Counted from the first letter of the stretch, positions 51,784-61,652 are shown. The stretch: 64,000 nt of DNA from Asaia sp003994335 (GCF_037151175.1 NZ_JBBCOR010000008.1:62001-126000); one strand, 5' to 3'. Translations and numbers: made by a program. Notes: a model not told the origin generated them from the letters alone.

Positions 51784-52533
51784 ATGAAGATAGTGGTCCC
51801 GGTCAAGCGGGTGGTGGATTACAACATCAAGCCCCGCGTCAAGGCCGATAACAGCGGCGTCGACACGCAAGGCGTGAAGATGTCGATGAATCCCTTCGAT
51901 GAAATTGCTGTCGAAGAAGCTGTCAGGCTTCGAGAAAAAGGCGCTGCCTCCGAGATCGTGGTGGTGACCATTGGCGTTGCCGAGGCGCAGCCCGTTTTGC
52001 GTACGGCCATGGCCATGGGTGCCGACCGCGCCATTCTGGTGCAGACCGACGCCGAGCTGGAGCCGCTGGCTGTCGCCAAGCTGCTCAAGGCCATCGTGGA
52101 TCGAGAAAATCCCGGTCTGGTCATCATGGGCAAGCAGGCCATTGATGACGACATGAATGCGACCGGCCAGATCCTGGCGGCACGTCTCAACTGGCCGCAG
52201 GGCACGTTTGCCAGCTCAGTCGCTATCGAAGACGGACGCATCACCGTGGTCCGTGAAGCCGATGGCGGACTTGAAACCGTGCGTCTGGCACTGCCTGCCG
52301 TGGTGACCACCGATCTGCGCCTCAACGAGCCGCGCTATGCCACCATGCCCAACATCATGAAGGCCAAGAAGAAGCCGCTCGAAACCATCGCTGCCGATAC
52401 GCTGGGCGTGGACATCACGCCGCGTCTGGAGACGATCAAGGTGGTCGAACCGCCCGTGCGCCAGGCGGGTATCAAGGTGTCGAGCGTTGCCGAGCTGTTC
52501 GGCAAGCTGCGTGACGAAGCGAAGGTGATCTGA
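51784..52533 (+). CDS. etfB: Electron transfer flavoprotein beta subunit
   Basis: AMP-binding beta subunit of ETF, 249 residues. It starts KIVVPVKRVVDYNIKPRVK, has MNPFDEIAVEEAVRLREKG, ETF-beta GKQAIDDDMNATGQILAARL and VTTDLRLNEPRYATMPNIMK, the region that contacts dehydrogenase partners. etfA follows two bases after its stop. Confidence 0.96.
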   Translation: MKIVVPVKRVVDYNIKPRVKADNSGVDTQGVKMSMNPFDEIAVEEAVRLREKGAASEIVVVTIGVAEAQPVLRTAMAMGADRAILVQTDAELEPLAVAKLLKAIVDRENPGLVIMGKQAIDDDMNATGQILAARLNWPQGTFASSVAIEDGRITVVREADGGLETVRLALPAVVTTDLRLNEPRYATMPNIMKAKKKPLETIAADTLGVDITPRLETIKVVEPPVRQAGIKVSSVAELFGKLRDEAKVI

Positions 52534-52535
52534 TC

Positions 52536-53450
52536 ATGACAACTCTGGTTCTGATCGAAGCCGAAGGCGCCGCCATCAAGAAGGCAAGCCTTTCCGCCGT
52601 TGCCGCCGCCCGCCATTTCGGTGCTGTCGATGTGCTGCTGATCGGCGCAGAAGGCGCCCAGGAAGCCTCAAAGATCGAAGGGATCACCCGCGTTCTTCAC
52701 GCGGAGTCCACCCCGCATCTGGCCGAGTGCATTGCCGCCCTGATTGCAGATCGCGCCAAAGATTACGATCACATCGTTTCCGCCGCGACCGCCTATGGCA
52801 AGAACACCCTGCCGCGCGTGGCTGGTCTGCTGGATGTGCAGCCGATCACCGAGGTGGTCGAGATCATCGACGCCGATACCTTCGTGCGTCCGATCTATGC
52901 CGGCAGCGCGCTTTCCACCGTGCGGTCGCGCGATGCGATCAAGGTGCTGACCGTGCGTAACGCCAATTTCGAGGCTGCCAAACTGGGTGAGGCATCCGCC
53001 CCGATCGAGTCCGTCTCGGCGGCTGTCGAGGTGCCGGATGCCGCATATGTCGGGATCGAACTGACCCATTCCGACCGCCCCGAACTGGAATCGGCCCGTG
53101 TGGTGATCTCTGGTGGGCGCGGCCTGAAGGACGCGGCCAATTTCAAGCTGCTCGAGCCTGTGGCCGACAAGCTGGGTGCTGCCATCGGTGCGTCGCGCGC
53201 GGCGGTGGATGCCGGATTTGCCCCGAACGAGATGCAGGTCGGTCAAACCGGCAAGATCGTGGCACCTGATCTCTATATCGCTGTCGGTCTCTCCGGAGCC
53301 ATCCAGCATCTGGCAGGGATGAAGGACAGCCGCGTGATCGTGGCGATCAACATGGACCCCGAAGCCCCGATCTTCAGCGTGGCTGATTACGGTCTCGTGG
53401 GCGATCTGTTCGAAATCCTGCCGCAGCTCAAGGCCGAGCTGGGCGCCTGA
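52536..53450 (+). CDS. etfA: Electron transfer flavoprotein alpha subunit
   Basis: FAD-binding alpha subunit, 304 residues. The C-terminal FAD domain has SGGRGLKDAANFKLLEPVAD, IGASRAAVDAGFAPNEMQVG, QTGKIVAPDLYIAVGLSGA and NMDPEAPIFSVADYGLVGD, the ETF-alpha signature. Together with etfB and ETF-QO it links acyl-CoA or amine dehydrogenases to ubiquinone. Confidence 0.97.
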   Translation: MTTLVLIEAEGAAIKKASLSAVAAARHFGAVDVLLIGAEGAQEASKIEGITRVLHAESTPHLAECIAALIADRAKDYDHIVSAATAYGKNTLPRVAGLLDVQPITEVVEIIDADTFVRPIYAGSALSTVRSRDAIKVLTVRNANFEAAKLGEASAPIESVSAAVEVPDAAYVGIELTHSDRPELESARVVISGGRGLKDAANFKLLEPVADKLGAAIGASRAAVDAGFAPNEMQVGQTGKIVAPDLYIAVGLSGAIQHLAGMKDSRVIVAINMDPEAPIFSVADYGLVGDLFEILPQLKAELGA

Positions 53451-53455
53451 TCAAA

Positions 53456-53484
53456 CAAGGCTCCTGCTTCGACAGGGGCTTTAC
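53456..53484 (+). terminator. Terminator-like hairpin after etfA
   Basis: AAGGCTCCTG and CAGGGGCTTT pair (one G-T) around CTTCGA, followed by TTTA. It starts six bases after the etfA stop. Confidence 0.6.
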
Positions 53485-53767
53485 CTGAATGCCCATCGGG
53501 TTGCCTCAGGGTACCCCCCTCCTGCCGGAACTGGGCGCGATAGCCCCCTTTTCCGGCCAGGTCCCTGCCCGAATGGATGGCAGCACCTTCCGGAAAATCC
53601 TTCGTCGGATCGCCATATCCGAAAAGAAGCGACGGACGCTCTTCAGTCACGCCGCGAACGAGATGATGGGCCGCTGCCATGCTGAAGCCCCCTGCCCGCC
53701 CACGTGAATGATCAGCCTGTGCAGCTTTCGATTGTTTTTCCGCGCTGCATGGGACATGCTTGTATAC
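53485..53767. other. Intergenic region before the ureide genes
   Basis: No gene is supported here; a 72-codon forward frame is GC-rich and unlike a protein. A perfect palindrome TGTATACA (53761-53768) touches the next start codon and could be an operator; it resembles GntR-type half sites, but this is weak. Confidence 0.35.
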
Positions 53768-55018
53768 ATGACCCAGATCATGGACATTCAGGCGGGCGGC
53801 GCACGGGCCAGGGCCCGTTGCGACGAACTCGGCGTTGCTCCCTATAGCGACCAGAGCGACGGGCTTTTCCGCCCCTATCTCGGCCCTGCCCACAGGGCAA
53901 CGCTTGGTCGTCTGGCCCAGTGGATGGATGAGGCCGGGATGAGCGTCGAGACCGATGCTGCCGGGAACATCATCGGCCATTATGCCGGGGCCCATCCGGA
54001 TGCTCCCGTGCTGCTGATCGGCTCACATGTCGACAGCGTGCGCGATGGCGGGCGCTATGACGGCATGCTCGGCGTGACGCTGGGCATCGAGACCGTCGCC
54101 TATTTCCATAGTCGCGGGTTGAGACTTCCCTTTGCGCTCGAAATCATTGGTTTCGGTGATGAGGAAGGCTCGCGTTTCCCCACATACATGATGGGCTCAC
54201 GCTCGGCGGCTGGGCTGTCACAATCCGTCGATGACAGCGTGACCGATCGCGACGGCACGACACTAGGTGCAGCCCTGTCGGACTGGGGACTCGACACTTC
54301 CCGTTTCGACACGGCGAAACGGCACAATGTCCTGGCCTATCTCGAAGCCCATATCGAGCAGGCGCCGCATCTCGAGCGCGCCGACCTGCCTCTGGGCCTC
54401 GTACGTGGTATCGCCTCGCAATACCGCTATCGCGTGACCCTGACCGGGCAGGCCGATCACGCCGGTACCGCCATGCATGAACGCCGTGATGCCCTTGCCG
54501 CCGCGGCCGAGGCCATTACTGCCATCGAGGCCATCGGCCAGCAGGACCCGGTCGATCTGGTCACCACGGTCGGGTGGCTGAGCGTCGAGAATGGCGCCCC
54601 TAATATCGTGCCAGGGCGCGTGGTCCTGACCGTCGATATCCGCGCCGTAACGCCCGGCGTCCGAGAAAATGCCGCCCAGGAAATCGGCGACATGCTGCAG
54701 GCCCTGTGCACACGACGTCATGTCCGGCTCGATATCGAGCGTATCCAGGACCTGACTGGCGCCCTCTGCGACGACCATCTGACTGAAATGTTGGGGGAAG
54801 CCGTGGAAGAGAGACTGGGAAACACGCCCCCCATGCTTCTCAGCCAGGCTGGTCATGATGCGATGATCATGGCGCATCTCGCCCCTATGACCATGCTGTT
54901 CATCCGTTGCAAAGGCGGGATCAGCCATAACCCGGCGGAATCGGTCGAGGATGCCGATGTCGAAGCGGCCTTTCAGACCATGGTAACTTTCGTGACGCGA
55001 CTGGGAGAAACGATGTGA
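53768..55018 (+). CDS. M20-family allantoate amidohydrolase / N-carbamoyl-amino-acid hydrolase-like
   Basis: Binuclear-metal amidohydrolase, 416 residues. Metal-binding motifs are SHVDSVRDGGRYDGMLGV (His, Asp) and GFGDEEGSRFPTYMMGS (Glu pair). A dimerisation segment with GQADHAGTAMHERRDALAAA and the C-terminal GISHNPAESVEDADV, with its His, are typical of the AllC/HyuC group. The start is uncertain: ATG at 53756 and 53708 are also in frame. It overlaps the next gene by GTGA. With that partner, allantoate hydrolysis is the best guess. Confidence 0.85.
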   Translation: MTQIMDIQAGGARARARCDELGVAPYSDQSDGLFRPYLGPAHRATLGRLAQWMDEAGMSVETDAAGNIIGHYAGAHPDAPVLLIGSHVDSVRDGGRYDGMLGVTLGIETVAYFHSRGLRLPFALEIIGFGDEEGSRFPTYMMGSRSAAGLSQSVDDSVTDRDGTTLGAALSDWGLDTSRFDTAKRHNVLAYLEAHIEQAPHLERADLPLGLVRGIASQYRYRVTLTGQADHAGTAMHERRDALAAAAEAITAIEAIGQQDPVDLVTTVGWLSVENGAPNIVPGRVVLTVDIRAVTPGVRENAAQEIGDMLQALCTRRHVRLDIERIQDLTGALCDDHLTEMLGEAVEERLGNTPPMLLSQAGHDAMIMAHLAPMTMLFIRCKGGISHNPAESVEDADVEAAFQTMVTFVTRLGETM

Positions 55019-56187
55019 GCAGTTTTTTCGGTGAAATCGACCCGCCGCAGCGCCTGCTGATGGGGCCTGGCCCCATCAATGTGCACCCGCGCGTGCTGCG
55101 CGCCATGGGCGCTGACATGCTCGGACAGTTCGACCCAGAGATGACCGATTACATGAACCAGACGATGGCGCTTTATCGTCAGGTATTCATGACAGAAAAC
55201 CGATGGACCTTCCTGATCGATGGTTCGGCCCGTGCTGGCATCGAGGCCGCGCTGACCTCGCTGATCGAACCGGGAGCCAAGGTGCTGCTCATCCGCTCTG
55301 GCCGGTTCGGCATGTTGCTGGGCGAGATTGCAGAGCGTCTGGGCGCCGAGATTGCCACGATCGATCTCGAATGGGGCCAGGTCGCCACCCTCGAGCAGAT
55401 CGAAGCCGCCCTGGCGCAACATCGTCCAGCCGTGTTCGCGGCCATTCATGGCGATACCTCCACCACCACAGCCCAACCGCTCGAAGGCGTGGGCGCGCTA
55501 TGCAGCCGGTACGGCACGCTTTCCTATGTCGATGCCACGGCGACCCTTGGCGGCATGCCCGTGCGCACCGATGAATGGCAGATCGATGTGATATCGGCCG
55601 GGCTCCAGAAATGCATGGGCGGCCCGCCGGGCAGCGCGCCCATCACCATTTCCGACCGCGCTGCCGAATTCATCTTCTCGCGCCGCAAGGTCGAAAGTGG
55701 CATTCGCCGTGATGATATCAGCGACGGCACGCGTCCCTTCATCCGCTCCAACTATTTCGATCTGGCCATGATCATGGATTACTGGTCCGAAAAACGGCTG
55801 AACCACCATACCGAGGCGACCTCCATGCTCTATGCCGCGCGCGAATGCGCCCGTCTGGCGCTGGAAGAGGGTCTGGACAACCGCTTTGCCCGCCATGTCG
55901 CGGCTGGCAAGGCGATGGCTGAAGGGCTGCGCGGCCTCGGCCTCACCCTTTACGGGCAGGACGCCTATCGCATGAGCAATGTCACGGGGGTGTATATCCC
56001 CAAGGGCGTCGATGGGGAGCGGGTACGCGCCCGTATGCGTGACGAGTTTCAGATCGAGATCGGCACTGCCTTCGGCCCACTCATGGGCAAGATCTGGCGT
56101 CTTGGCGCAATGGGATACAACGCCGAGCAGCACAAGGTACGCCTTACCCTCGCCGCTCTGAAGACCGTTCTGGAGAGCGAAATCTGA
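55015..56187 (+). CDS. pucG: (S)-Ureidoglycine-glyoxylate aminotransferase-like PLP enzyme
   Basis: Class V aminotransferase, 390 residues from a GTG that overlaps the hydrolase stop. It begins PPQRLLMGPGPINVHPRVLR and the PLP lysine is Lys199 in ISAGLQKCMGGPPGSAP. A glyoxylate aminotransferase pattern continues in DGTRPFIRSNYFDLAMIMDY and GTAFGPLMGKIWRLGAMGYN. PucG converts ureidoglycine plus glyoxylate to oxalurate and glycine in purine breakdown. The tight coupling to an allantoate-type hydrolase supports this, although serine- or alanine-glyoxylate activity cannot be excluded. Confidence 0.85.
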   Translation: MSSFFGEIDPPQRLLMGPGPINVHPRVLRAMGADMLGQFDPEMTDYMNQTMALYRQVFMTENRWTFLIDGSARAGIEAALTSLIEPGAKVLLIRSGRFGMLLGEIAERLGAEIATIDLEWGQVATLEQIEAALAQHRPAVFAAIHGDTSTTTAQPLEGVGALCSRYGTLSYVDATATLGGMPVRTDEWQIDVISAGLQKCMGGPPGSAPITISDRAAEFIFSRRKVESGIRRDDISDGTRPFIRSNYFDLAMIMDYWSEKRLNHHTEATSMLYAARECARLALEEGLDNRFARHVAAGKAMAEGLRGLGLTLYGQDAYRMSNVTGVYIPKGVDGERVRARMRDEFQIEIGTAFGPLMGKIWRLGAMGYNAEQHKVRLTLAALKTVLESEI

Positions 56188-56223
56188 TTCCGGCGCACCC
56201 CCTGTCGAACCGACAGGCAAGGG

Positions 56224-57147
56224 TCAGACTTCAGAGGATGCGCACCACCAGGACTGGAGCTCCAGAAGGATGGCCCGCCTCAACCACTCTATCGCAGTAT
56301 CCGCGGCAGAGCGCGCGGGGACAAGCAAGCGGATCGTCATTCGGTCCATGATAGGGGGAACCTGCGCTCTCTGAAGCGAGGTCAGGTCGCAATACGCATG
56401 TGCGATGTAATGCGGTACGATGGCAACGATTCCTGGGTGATTCAGTAGAGGAGGGATGTGACCAAAGCTCGGCACCGTCACGCTGACCCGCCTCTCATAG
56501 CCGAGCCCTCTGAGCGCATGATCGAACCGACTGAAGCGCCGAGCATGTTCGATCAATACGTGATCGAAAGCACAAAGCTCACTGATGCTCATCGTAGGAC
56601 TGGAAAGGTTTCCCAGATTCGATCCAACGCATTCCATGATCAGTCTCCCTACCGGATACGCGATGCTGTCGGGATGGGCTCCCTGATTCGCTGTGACCCC
56701 TAGATCGATTTCACGCCTCTGGAAGGCGGCCTCTAGGCCATCAGGGGGAATTGCCCTGAATACAAGGGACAGTCCCGGCGCCATACACCGTAGCGTGTGC
56801 GTCATAGAGGGAGCCAGCCGATAATCAAGCCCGCTATCGCAGCCGATCACGAAATGACGTCGGCTCGTCAAGGGATCGAATGCCTCCGAATGCCCCAATG
56901 CCTCGCGCAGACGCCTGAGACTCTCTTCAATAACGGGAGCCATGGTGATCGCCCTGATCGTCGGCTGCATCCCCTGGGGAGTTCGTATGAAAAGAGGATC
57001 ATCCGTTAGAGCACGCAGGCGCTTTAACGCAGCACTCAGTGCAGGCTGAGTGAGCGATAGACGTGAGGCTGCCTTACTCACACTGCGTTCATGCCAAAGC
57101 GCGAGAAAAGACTGTGCCAGATTGAAGTCTATCCGGGGCATATTCAT
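56224..57147 (-). CDS. LysR-family transcriptional regulator (NodD/PcaQ-like)
   Basis: A 307-residue LTTR starting at ATG 57147 or 57141. The helix-turn-helix is SFLALWHERSVSKAASRLSL followed by TQPALSAALKRLRALTDDPL. The effector domain resembles the NodD/DntR group (HFVIGCDSGLDYRLAPSMTH). It is divergent from the TonB receptor gene across about 95 bases, so that receptor and the CocE hydrolase are its likely targets. Confidence 0.9.
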   Translation of the reverse strand: MNMPRIDFNLAQSFLALWHERSVSKAASRLSLTQPALSAALKRLRALTDDPLFIRTPQGMQPTIRAITMAPVIEESLRRLREALGHSEAFDPLTSRRHFVIGCDSGLDYRLAPSMTHTLRCMAPGLSLVFRAIPPDGLEAAFQRREIDLGVTANQGAHPDSIAYPVGRLIMECVGSNLGNLSSPTMSISELCAFDHVLIEHARRFSRFDHALRGLGYERRVSVTVPSFGHIPPLLNHPGIVAIVPHYIAHAYCDLTSLQRAQVPPIMDRMTIRLLVPARSAADTAIEWLRRAILLELQSWWCASSEV

Positions 57148-57240
57148 GACATTTATAGGTAAACAAAAATAAACCAATTTGACAATGTGTTTCTCAATCG
57201 AAACGATCATCGGGAAAAAAGGCGCCTGAAACCCTGTCCG
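57148..57240. promoter_or_regulatory. Divergent LysR / TonB-receptor control region
   Basis: A/T-rich, 93 bases. It has TTGACA (57179-57184) as a possible -35 toward the receptor and the inverted repeat GTTTC-TCAATC-GAAAC (57188-57203), a plausible LysR contact. No pair of LTTR T-N11-A boxes is clear enough to call. Confidence 0.4.
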
Positions 57241-59634
57241 ATGAGGTTCGTCATGATGCCACGCTCAACTGCATTTGCGGGGCTTACCCTGCTCGCGCTC
57301 GCGGTAATCCCGGCCATCGCCCATGCTGCACCCGCCAAAGATCATGAAAAGCCCCGCCACAGAAATTCCATCCCGCCTAAGACCATCGCCCCGGTAAACG
57401 GGCCGGCCGAACCGGAAGAGGTCTCGGTGCGTGGTGGCATACGCAGCGCCAATGGCGTGACCAATACGACACCGGGAGGCGGGCTTATGGCCCGTCAGAC
57501 GAAAGCTGGAGCGCAAAGTGCCATCACACGCGATTTCATCGCCAAACAGGCGCCCACAGGCAACGCTATCGCCATGATTTCCGCCCTCCCCGGCGTGATC
57601 TCCGCAAGCACTGATCCGCTCGGCCAATCGAGCACAGCCATGTCCATACGGGGATTGCAGCAGGCAGAAATCGGCTTCGTGTATGAGGGCATACCGATCA
57701 ATGACTCGATCAATTATACGCCCTATGTGCAGGCGATGGTGGATACCGACAATATCCAGTCCGTGACCGTGGCGCAGGGAGCACCCGATATCGGCGCACC
57801 GGTCTATAACGATGTCGGCGGTCTGGTCACGATCGGCCTGCGCGGCCCGCTGGACAGGAGAGGTGGTACGGCAAGCCTGAGCTACGGCTCGAAATCGCTC
57901 GAACGCGAATTCGTCCGGTACGATACGGGCGAGATCGGCCATAGCGGTATCAAGGGCTTTGCCTCGTTCTCATCCACGACAAATGACCAGTGGCGCGGAT
58001 CAGGTGATTTCCGCAAATTCCACGTGGACTCCAAGCTTATCAAGAACTGGGGGGAAGGCAGCAGCGCCGGGCTGACCTTCTCCTACGATAACTGGCAGCA
58101 GGCCAATTATCGACCCATGACGCTGGCGCAATGGAAGCAGTACGGCAATTCCTTCAACTACGACAAAACCTACAGCCCTGGAAATACGAACTGGGTCGGG
58201 CTGAGGCAGTACCAGCGCCGCTCAACCGTGCTCATTGCTCCAGTGAAGCTCAGGCTCAGTCATGAGCTCACGCTGGAAGTGACACCCGCTTACATGAACT
58301 ACTCGGAGTTCTATTTCGGTGGCGTCTCCATCGCGAACAAGGGCTCCTATTTCGGTAATCAGCCCATCACGAATTTCAATCTGCCCGACCAGATCAACGG
58401 ACGCACGACCGCGCTCAGCATCAACCCCGTTCCCCAGAAGACGGGATTCCTCAATACCGCACTGAGCTGGCATCGCGGCCATAACACAGCGCGTCTGGGC
58501 TATATCTATAATTATATAGCCCTGGAGGAACCGATCTATTATGCCCCCGTCGACAGGCAGGGCAATATCGCGAACTACTATAACAAATATACGATCTCTC
58601 TGCCTGGCGGTCGGCAATATCGAACCTTGGACATGAATTTTGTTCATCAGATGAATGAGATATTCATCGAGGACACACTCAATCTGCTTGACGACAAACT
58701 GGTTCTCGAAGCCGGGCTGCGGTACCTGATGATCACCCGCGCCGCCACGAATCTTATCCCCGGCGTCACGCGCTACCGCGTGGGTGCCAGCTACGCTCAG
58801 CCTCTCCCCCAGGTCTCGGCGAGCTATCAGATCACGCCGCATGACCAGATCTATATCGATGGCACGACGGCTTATCGCGCACCGGCTTCCGTGCAGGTCT
58901 ATGGCGAAGTCTTCTCGACCTCAAGCCCGATCCCGGCTTCGCAGCAGCGCTCTCTAATGGGTGAGTACTCGATTGGAGAAGAGATCGGCTACCGTCACTA
59001 TAGTCTCGTGAATATCTCCGTGTCCCTGTTCAATTACAATATTACCAACAACCAGATCACCTCGTCGCAGTACATCAACGGCATCCCGCTTCCCTCACCC
59101 ATCGAGGCCGGAGGCAAGACCTCTCGCGGAATACAGGGTGAGATCGGCCTCCGCCCTTGGCATCACTGGAGCCCCTATGTCTCGGCGCAATATCTCCATG
59201 CCACGACAGACAACAACATCGCCGTGGCAGGTGATCTTCTACCGACATGCGGCAAGCGTGCTGTTCAAAGTCCGGCATTTTCGGCAGCTCTCGGGCTTTC
59301 CTACGATGACGGCACGATATTCGGCAATTTTCTTTTCTCCTATGTCGGCTCCCAATACGCGACGATCATGAATGACGAGAAAATCCCGGCTTACGAAACG
59401 GCAAATATCACGCTGGGCTACCGCCTGCGTCAGCTCTGGTTCGCGAAACATCCGCAGCTACAGCTCAATGTCGTGAATCTGGGGGCTAAGAACTATCTCT
59501 CCGGATTCCAGAGCATCTCGAACAATGCGAAGCCGACAAAAGGCATCTACGGCACCACGATTGCGGGCTCCTCCCCGCTGTATCTCAGTGCGGGCGGTAT
59601 TGCCGCTATCGCATCCCTGACCACCGGTTTCTGA
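57241..59634 (+). CDS. TonB-dependent receptor
   Basis: A 797-residue outer-membrane receptor with a signal peptide (around FAGLTLLALAVIPAIAHAAP). Plug: ISALPGVISASTDPLGQSST, SIRGLQQAEIGFVYEGIPIN and SVTVAQGAPDIGAPVYNDVG. The barrel ends GIAAIASLTTGF. It differs from the two other receptors in the window and lacks siderophore-type neighbours. A hydrolase gene follows by 28 bases, so it may import a small organic substrate or a complex whose product is made by that enzyme. Confidence 0.9.
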   Translation: MRFVMMPRSTAFAGLTLLALAVIPAIAHAAPAKDHEKPRHRNSIPPKTIAPVNGPAEPEEVSVRGGIRSANGVTNTTPGGGLMARQTKAGAQSAITRDFIAKQAPTGNAIAMISALPGVISASTDPLGQSSTAMSIRGLQQAEIGFVYEGIPINDSINYTPYVQAMVDTDNIQSVTVAQGAPDIGAPVYNDVGGLVTIGLRGPLDRRGGTASLSYGSKSLEREFVRYDTGEIGHSGIKGFASFSSTTNDQWRGSGDFRKFHVDSKLIKNWGEGSSAGLTFSYDNWQQANYRPMTLAQWKQYGNSFNYDKTYSPGNTNWVGLRQYQRRSTVLIAPVKLRLSHELTLEVTPAYMNYSEFYFGGVSIANKGSYFGNQPITNFNLPDQINGRTTALSINPVPQKTGFLNTALSWHRGHNTARLGYIYNYIALEEPIYYAPVDRQGNIANYYNKYTISLPGGRQYRTLDMNFVHQMNEIFIEDTLNLLDDKLVLEAGLRYLMITRAATNLIPGVTRYRVGASYAQPLPQVSASYQITPHDQIYIDGTTAYRAPASVQVYGEVFSTSSPIPASQQRSLMGEYSIGEEIGYRHYSLVNISVSLFNYNITNNQITSSQYINGIPLPSPIEAGGKTSRGIQGEIGLRPWHHWSPYVSAQYLHATTDNNIAVAGDLLPTCGKRAVQSPAFSAALGLSYDDGTIFGNFLFSYVGSQYATIMNDEKIPAYETANITLGYRLRQLWFAKHPQLQLNVVNLGAKNYLSGFQSISNNAKPTKGIYGTTIAGSSPLYLSAGGIAAIASLTTGF

Positions 59635-59662
59635 TTTCAGCCTTTCAGGAGTTTACCTTCCC

Positions 59663-61555
59663 ATGGCCAGACCGTTTCTCGCCCGGCTTGCTGTATCCAC
59701 CATCCTGTTTCCTACCATCGTCATCAGCGTGTCGCAGGCTCATGCCGCCTCATGGCCGAGCGGTCCGGGGAGCGGTCAATGCAAGGTGACCAAACGCAGC
59801 GATGTCGCGGCAAAAATGCGCGACGGCACGATCCTGCGTGCCGATATCTACACACCGATGACTGATAAAAAGGTACCGGTCCTCCTCATGCGCACACAAT
59901 ACGGCAAGGAGGCAGCTCAGGTTCAGCCCTCACGGTATGAAAGCCCTCAATGGTTCGCCTCTCACTGCTATATCGTGGCTATCCAGGACATACGCGGCCA
60001 GGGCAAGTCTTCCGGCGTTTTCTATGAATATCGTTACGACCGTGATGACGGCTACGACACCGTGCAATGGGCCTCCACCTTGCCCGGTGCCGATGGCCAG
60101 GTCGCGATGTATGGGTCCTCTTATGTAGGGGCCACGCAATGGCTTGCAGCAACCGCAAGCCCTCCGGCACTGAAAGCCATCATCCCGTCCAACACGGGCG
60201 ATGATTACTATGACGGGTGGAGCTATGAGGACGGTGCTTTCCGTCTCGCCTTCATTGAACCATGGATGCTGGATACGATCGCCTCATCGGCTGCTGCAAA
60301 CCGGGGTGACATAGCCTTGTCCAAGGCCCTCTACGCCGATGGTAAGAACCCTTCGACCTGGATGACTTTCCTGCCTTATGGACGTTTTCCTCCCCTGCAT
60401 CCCGACGATCCGAAGGTCGCACCCTATTTTTTCGATACGGTCGCCCATCCCACGCGCGATGCCTACTGGAAGGCATTCGAGATCAGAACCCATTACGACA
60501 AGGTCAAGATACCGGTACTCGCGTTCGATGGGTGGTATGACTCGTTTCTGACCGGGGCGATCAACAACTTCAATGGTATGCAGCAATCCGGTGGCTCAGA
60601 GCAGGCCCGCCATAACCAGAGGCTTGTGATCGGCCCCTGGGAACACATCGCCTGGGGACGTCCCGAAGCGATCGTGAGCCCGCGGCTCAAGGATATCGGT
60701 CCGGTAGCCAATAGTCCCGTCAATGAGCTGACCGTGCAGTTTCTGGACCATGTGCTCAAGGGTCAGGCAAATGGGTACATCGACGGCCCCCATGTCGATT
60801 ACTTCACCATGGGGGAAAATCGCTGGCATGAGGCTGACAGTTTTCCCGTTAAGGGAACAGCCTATACGACTTGGTATCTGGGGAGTAAGGGGCGCGCCAA
60901 CGCCTCAATGGGTGATGGAACGCTGACCCTCCAGAAGGAGAGCAAAGCCCCGAACGATCACTTCCTCTATAACCCGGCCAACCCGGTGCCGAGCCTCGGT
61001 GGCCATTCCTGCTGCTCGTGGACAGGCGGACCGCAAGGCCAGTTCGACCAGTCTGCAATCGAGCAGAGGCCCGACATCCTTGTCTACACAAGTGCACCTC
61101 TGACCGAACCTCTGAATGTCACCGGTCCGATCACTGTCACCCTGTTCGCCGCGACAGACGCCAAGGATACCGATTTCACCGCGAAACTCGTCGATGTGTT
61201 CCCGGATGGGCGGGCCATCAATCTGAATAACGGCATCATCAGAGCCGCCTATCGACTGTCACTCGAGCATCCGACGCCCATCACGCCCCGCGAGATCACT
61301 GAATATCACATCAAGATCTGGCCCACTTCCAACCTCTTCAAACTCGGCCACCGTATCCGGCTGGAGATATCGTCCAGCGACTATCCTCAGTTCGCACCTA
61401 ATCTGAACACGGGTGAACCATTGGCGACTGCCGCCAAAGGCGTGATTGCCAATCAGATCATCTGGCACGACCCGAAACATCTCTCGTCAATCACTCTGCC
61501 CGTTCTCTCCACCGCCCTTGCAGGGCCGGGCCTGGATCACGCCCCGCTTCATTAA
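59663..61555 (+). CDS. Exported CocE/NonD-family serine hydrolase
   Basis: A 630-residue hydrolase with an N-terminal signal peptide. The alpha/beta hydrolase domain has MRDGTILRADIYTPM, VAIQDIRGQGKSSGVFYEYR and the nucleophile motif YGSSYVGATQW; a helical cap and the C-terminal jelly-roll (X-Pro dipeptidyl-peptidase C-like, LTEPLNVTGPITVTLFAATD) follow. Family members hydrolyse esters or amides such as cocaine, glutaryl-cephalosporins or X-Pro peptides. It is 28 bases after the TonB receptor, with the LysR gene divergent. Confidence 0.9.
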   Translation: MARPFLARLAVSTILFPTIVISVSQAHAASWPSGPGSGQCKVTKRSDVAAKMRDGTILRADIYTPMTDKKVPVLLMRTQYGKEAAQVQPSRYESPQWFASHCYIVAIQDIRGQGKSSGVFYEYRYDRDDGYDTVQWASTLPGADGQVAMYGSSYVGATQWLAATASPPALKAIIPSNTGDDYYDGWSYEDGAFRLAFIEPWMLDTIASSAAANRGDIALSKALYADGKNPSTWMTFLPYGRFPPLHPDDPKVAPYFFDTVAHPTRDAYWKAFEIRTHYDKVKIPVLAFDGWYDSFLTGAINNFNGMQQSGGSEQARHNQRLVIGPWEHIAWGRPEAIVSPRLKDIGPVANSPVNELTVQFLDHVLKGQANGYIDGPHVDYFTMGENRWHEADSFPVKGTAYTTWYLGSKGRANASMGDGTLTLQKESKAPNDHFLYNPANPVPSLGGHSCCSWTGGPQGQFDQSAIEQRPDILVYTSAPLTEPLNVTGPITVTLFAATDAKDTDFTAKLVDVFPDGRAINLNNGIIRAAYRLSLEHPTPITPREITEYHIKIWPTSNLFKLGHRIRLEISSSDYPQFAPNLNTGEPLATAAKGVIANQIIWHDPKHLSSITLPVLSTALAGPGLDHAPLH

Positions 61556-61652
61556 GATCCTCACGAGGTTATTTTCGTCAGGCGACGTGCTCGAGTGGCT
61601 CGTCGCATCGCAGCCAGGCTAGACCGTGACCTGACAGGTCAGGTCAGGTCAG

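Noticed and set aside
53489..53707. 72-codon forward frame between etfA and the ureide hydrolase
   Set aside because: No recognisable sequence, GC-driven composition and no clear ribosome site.
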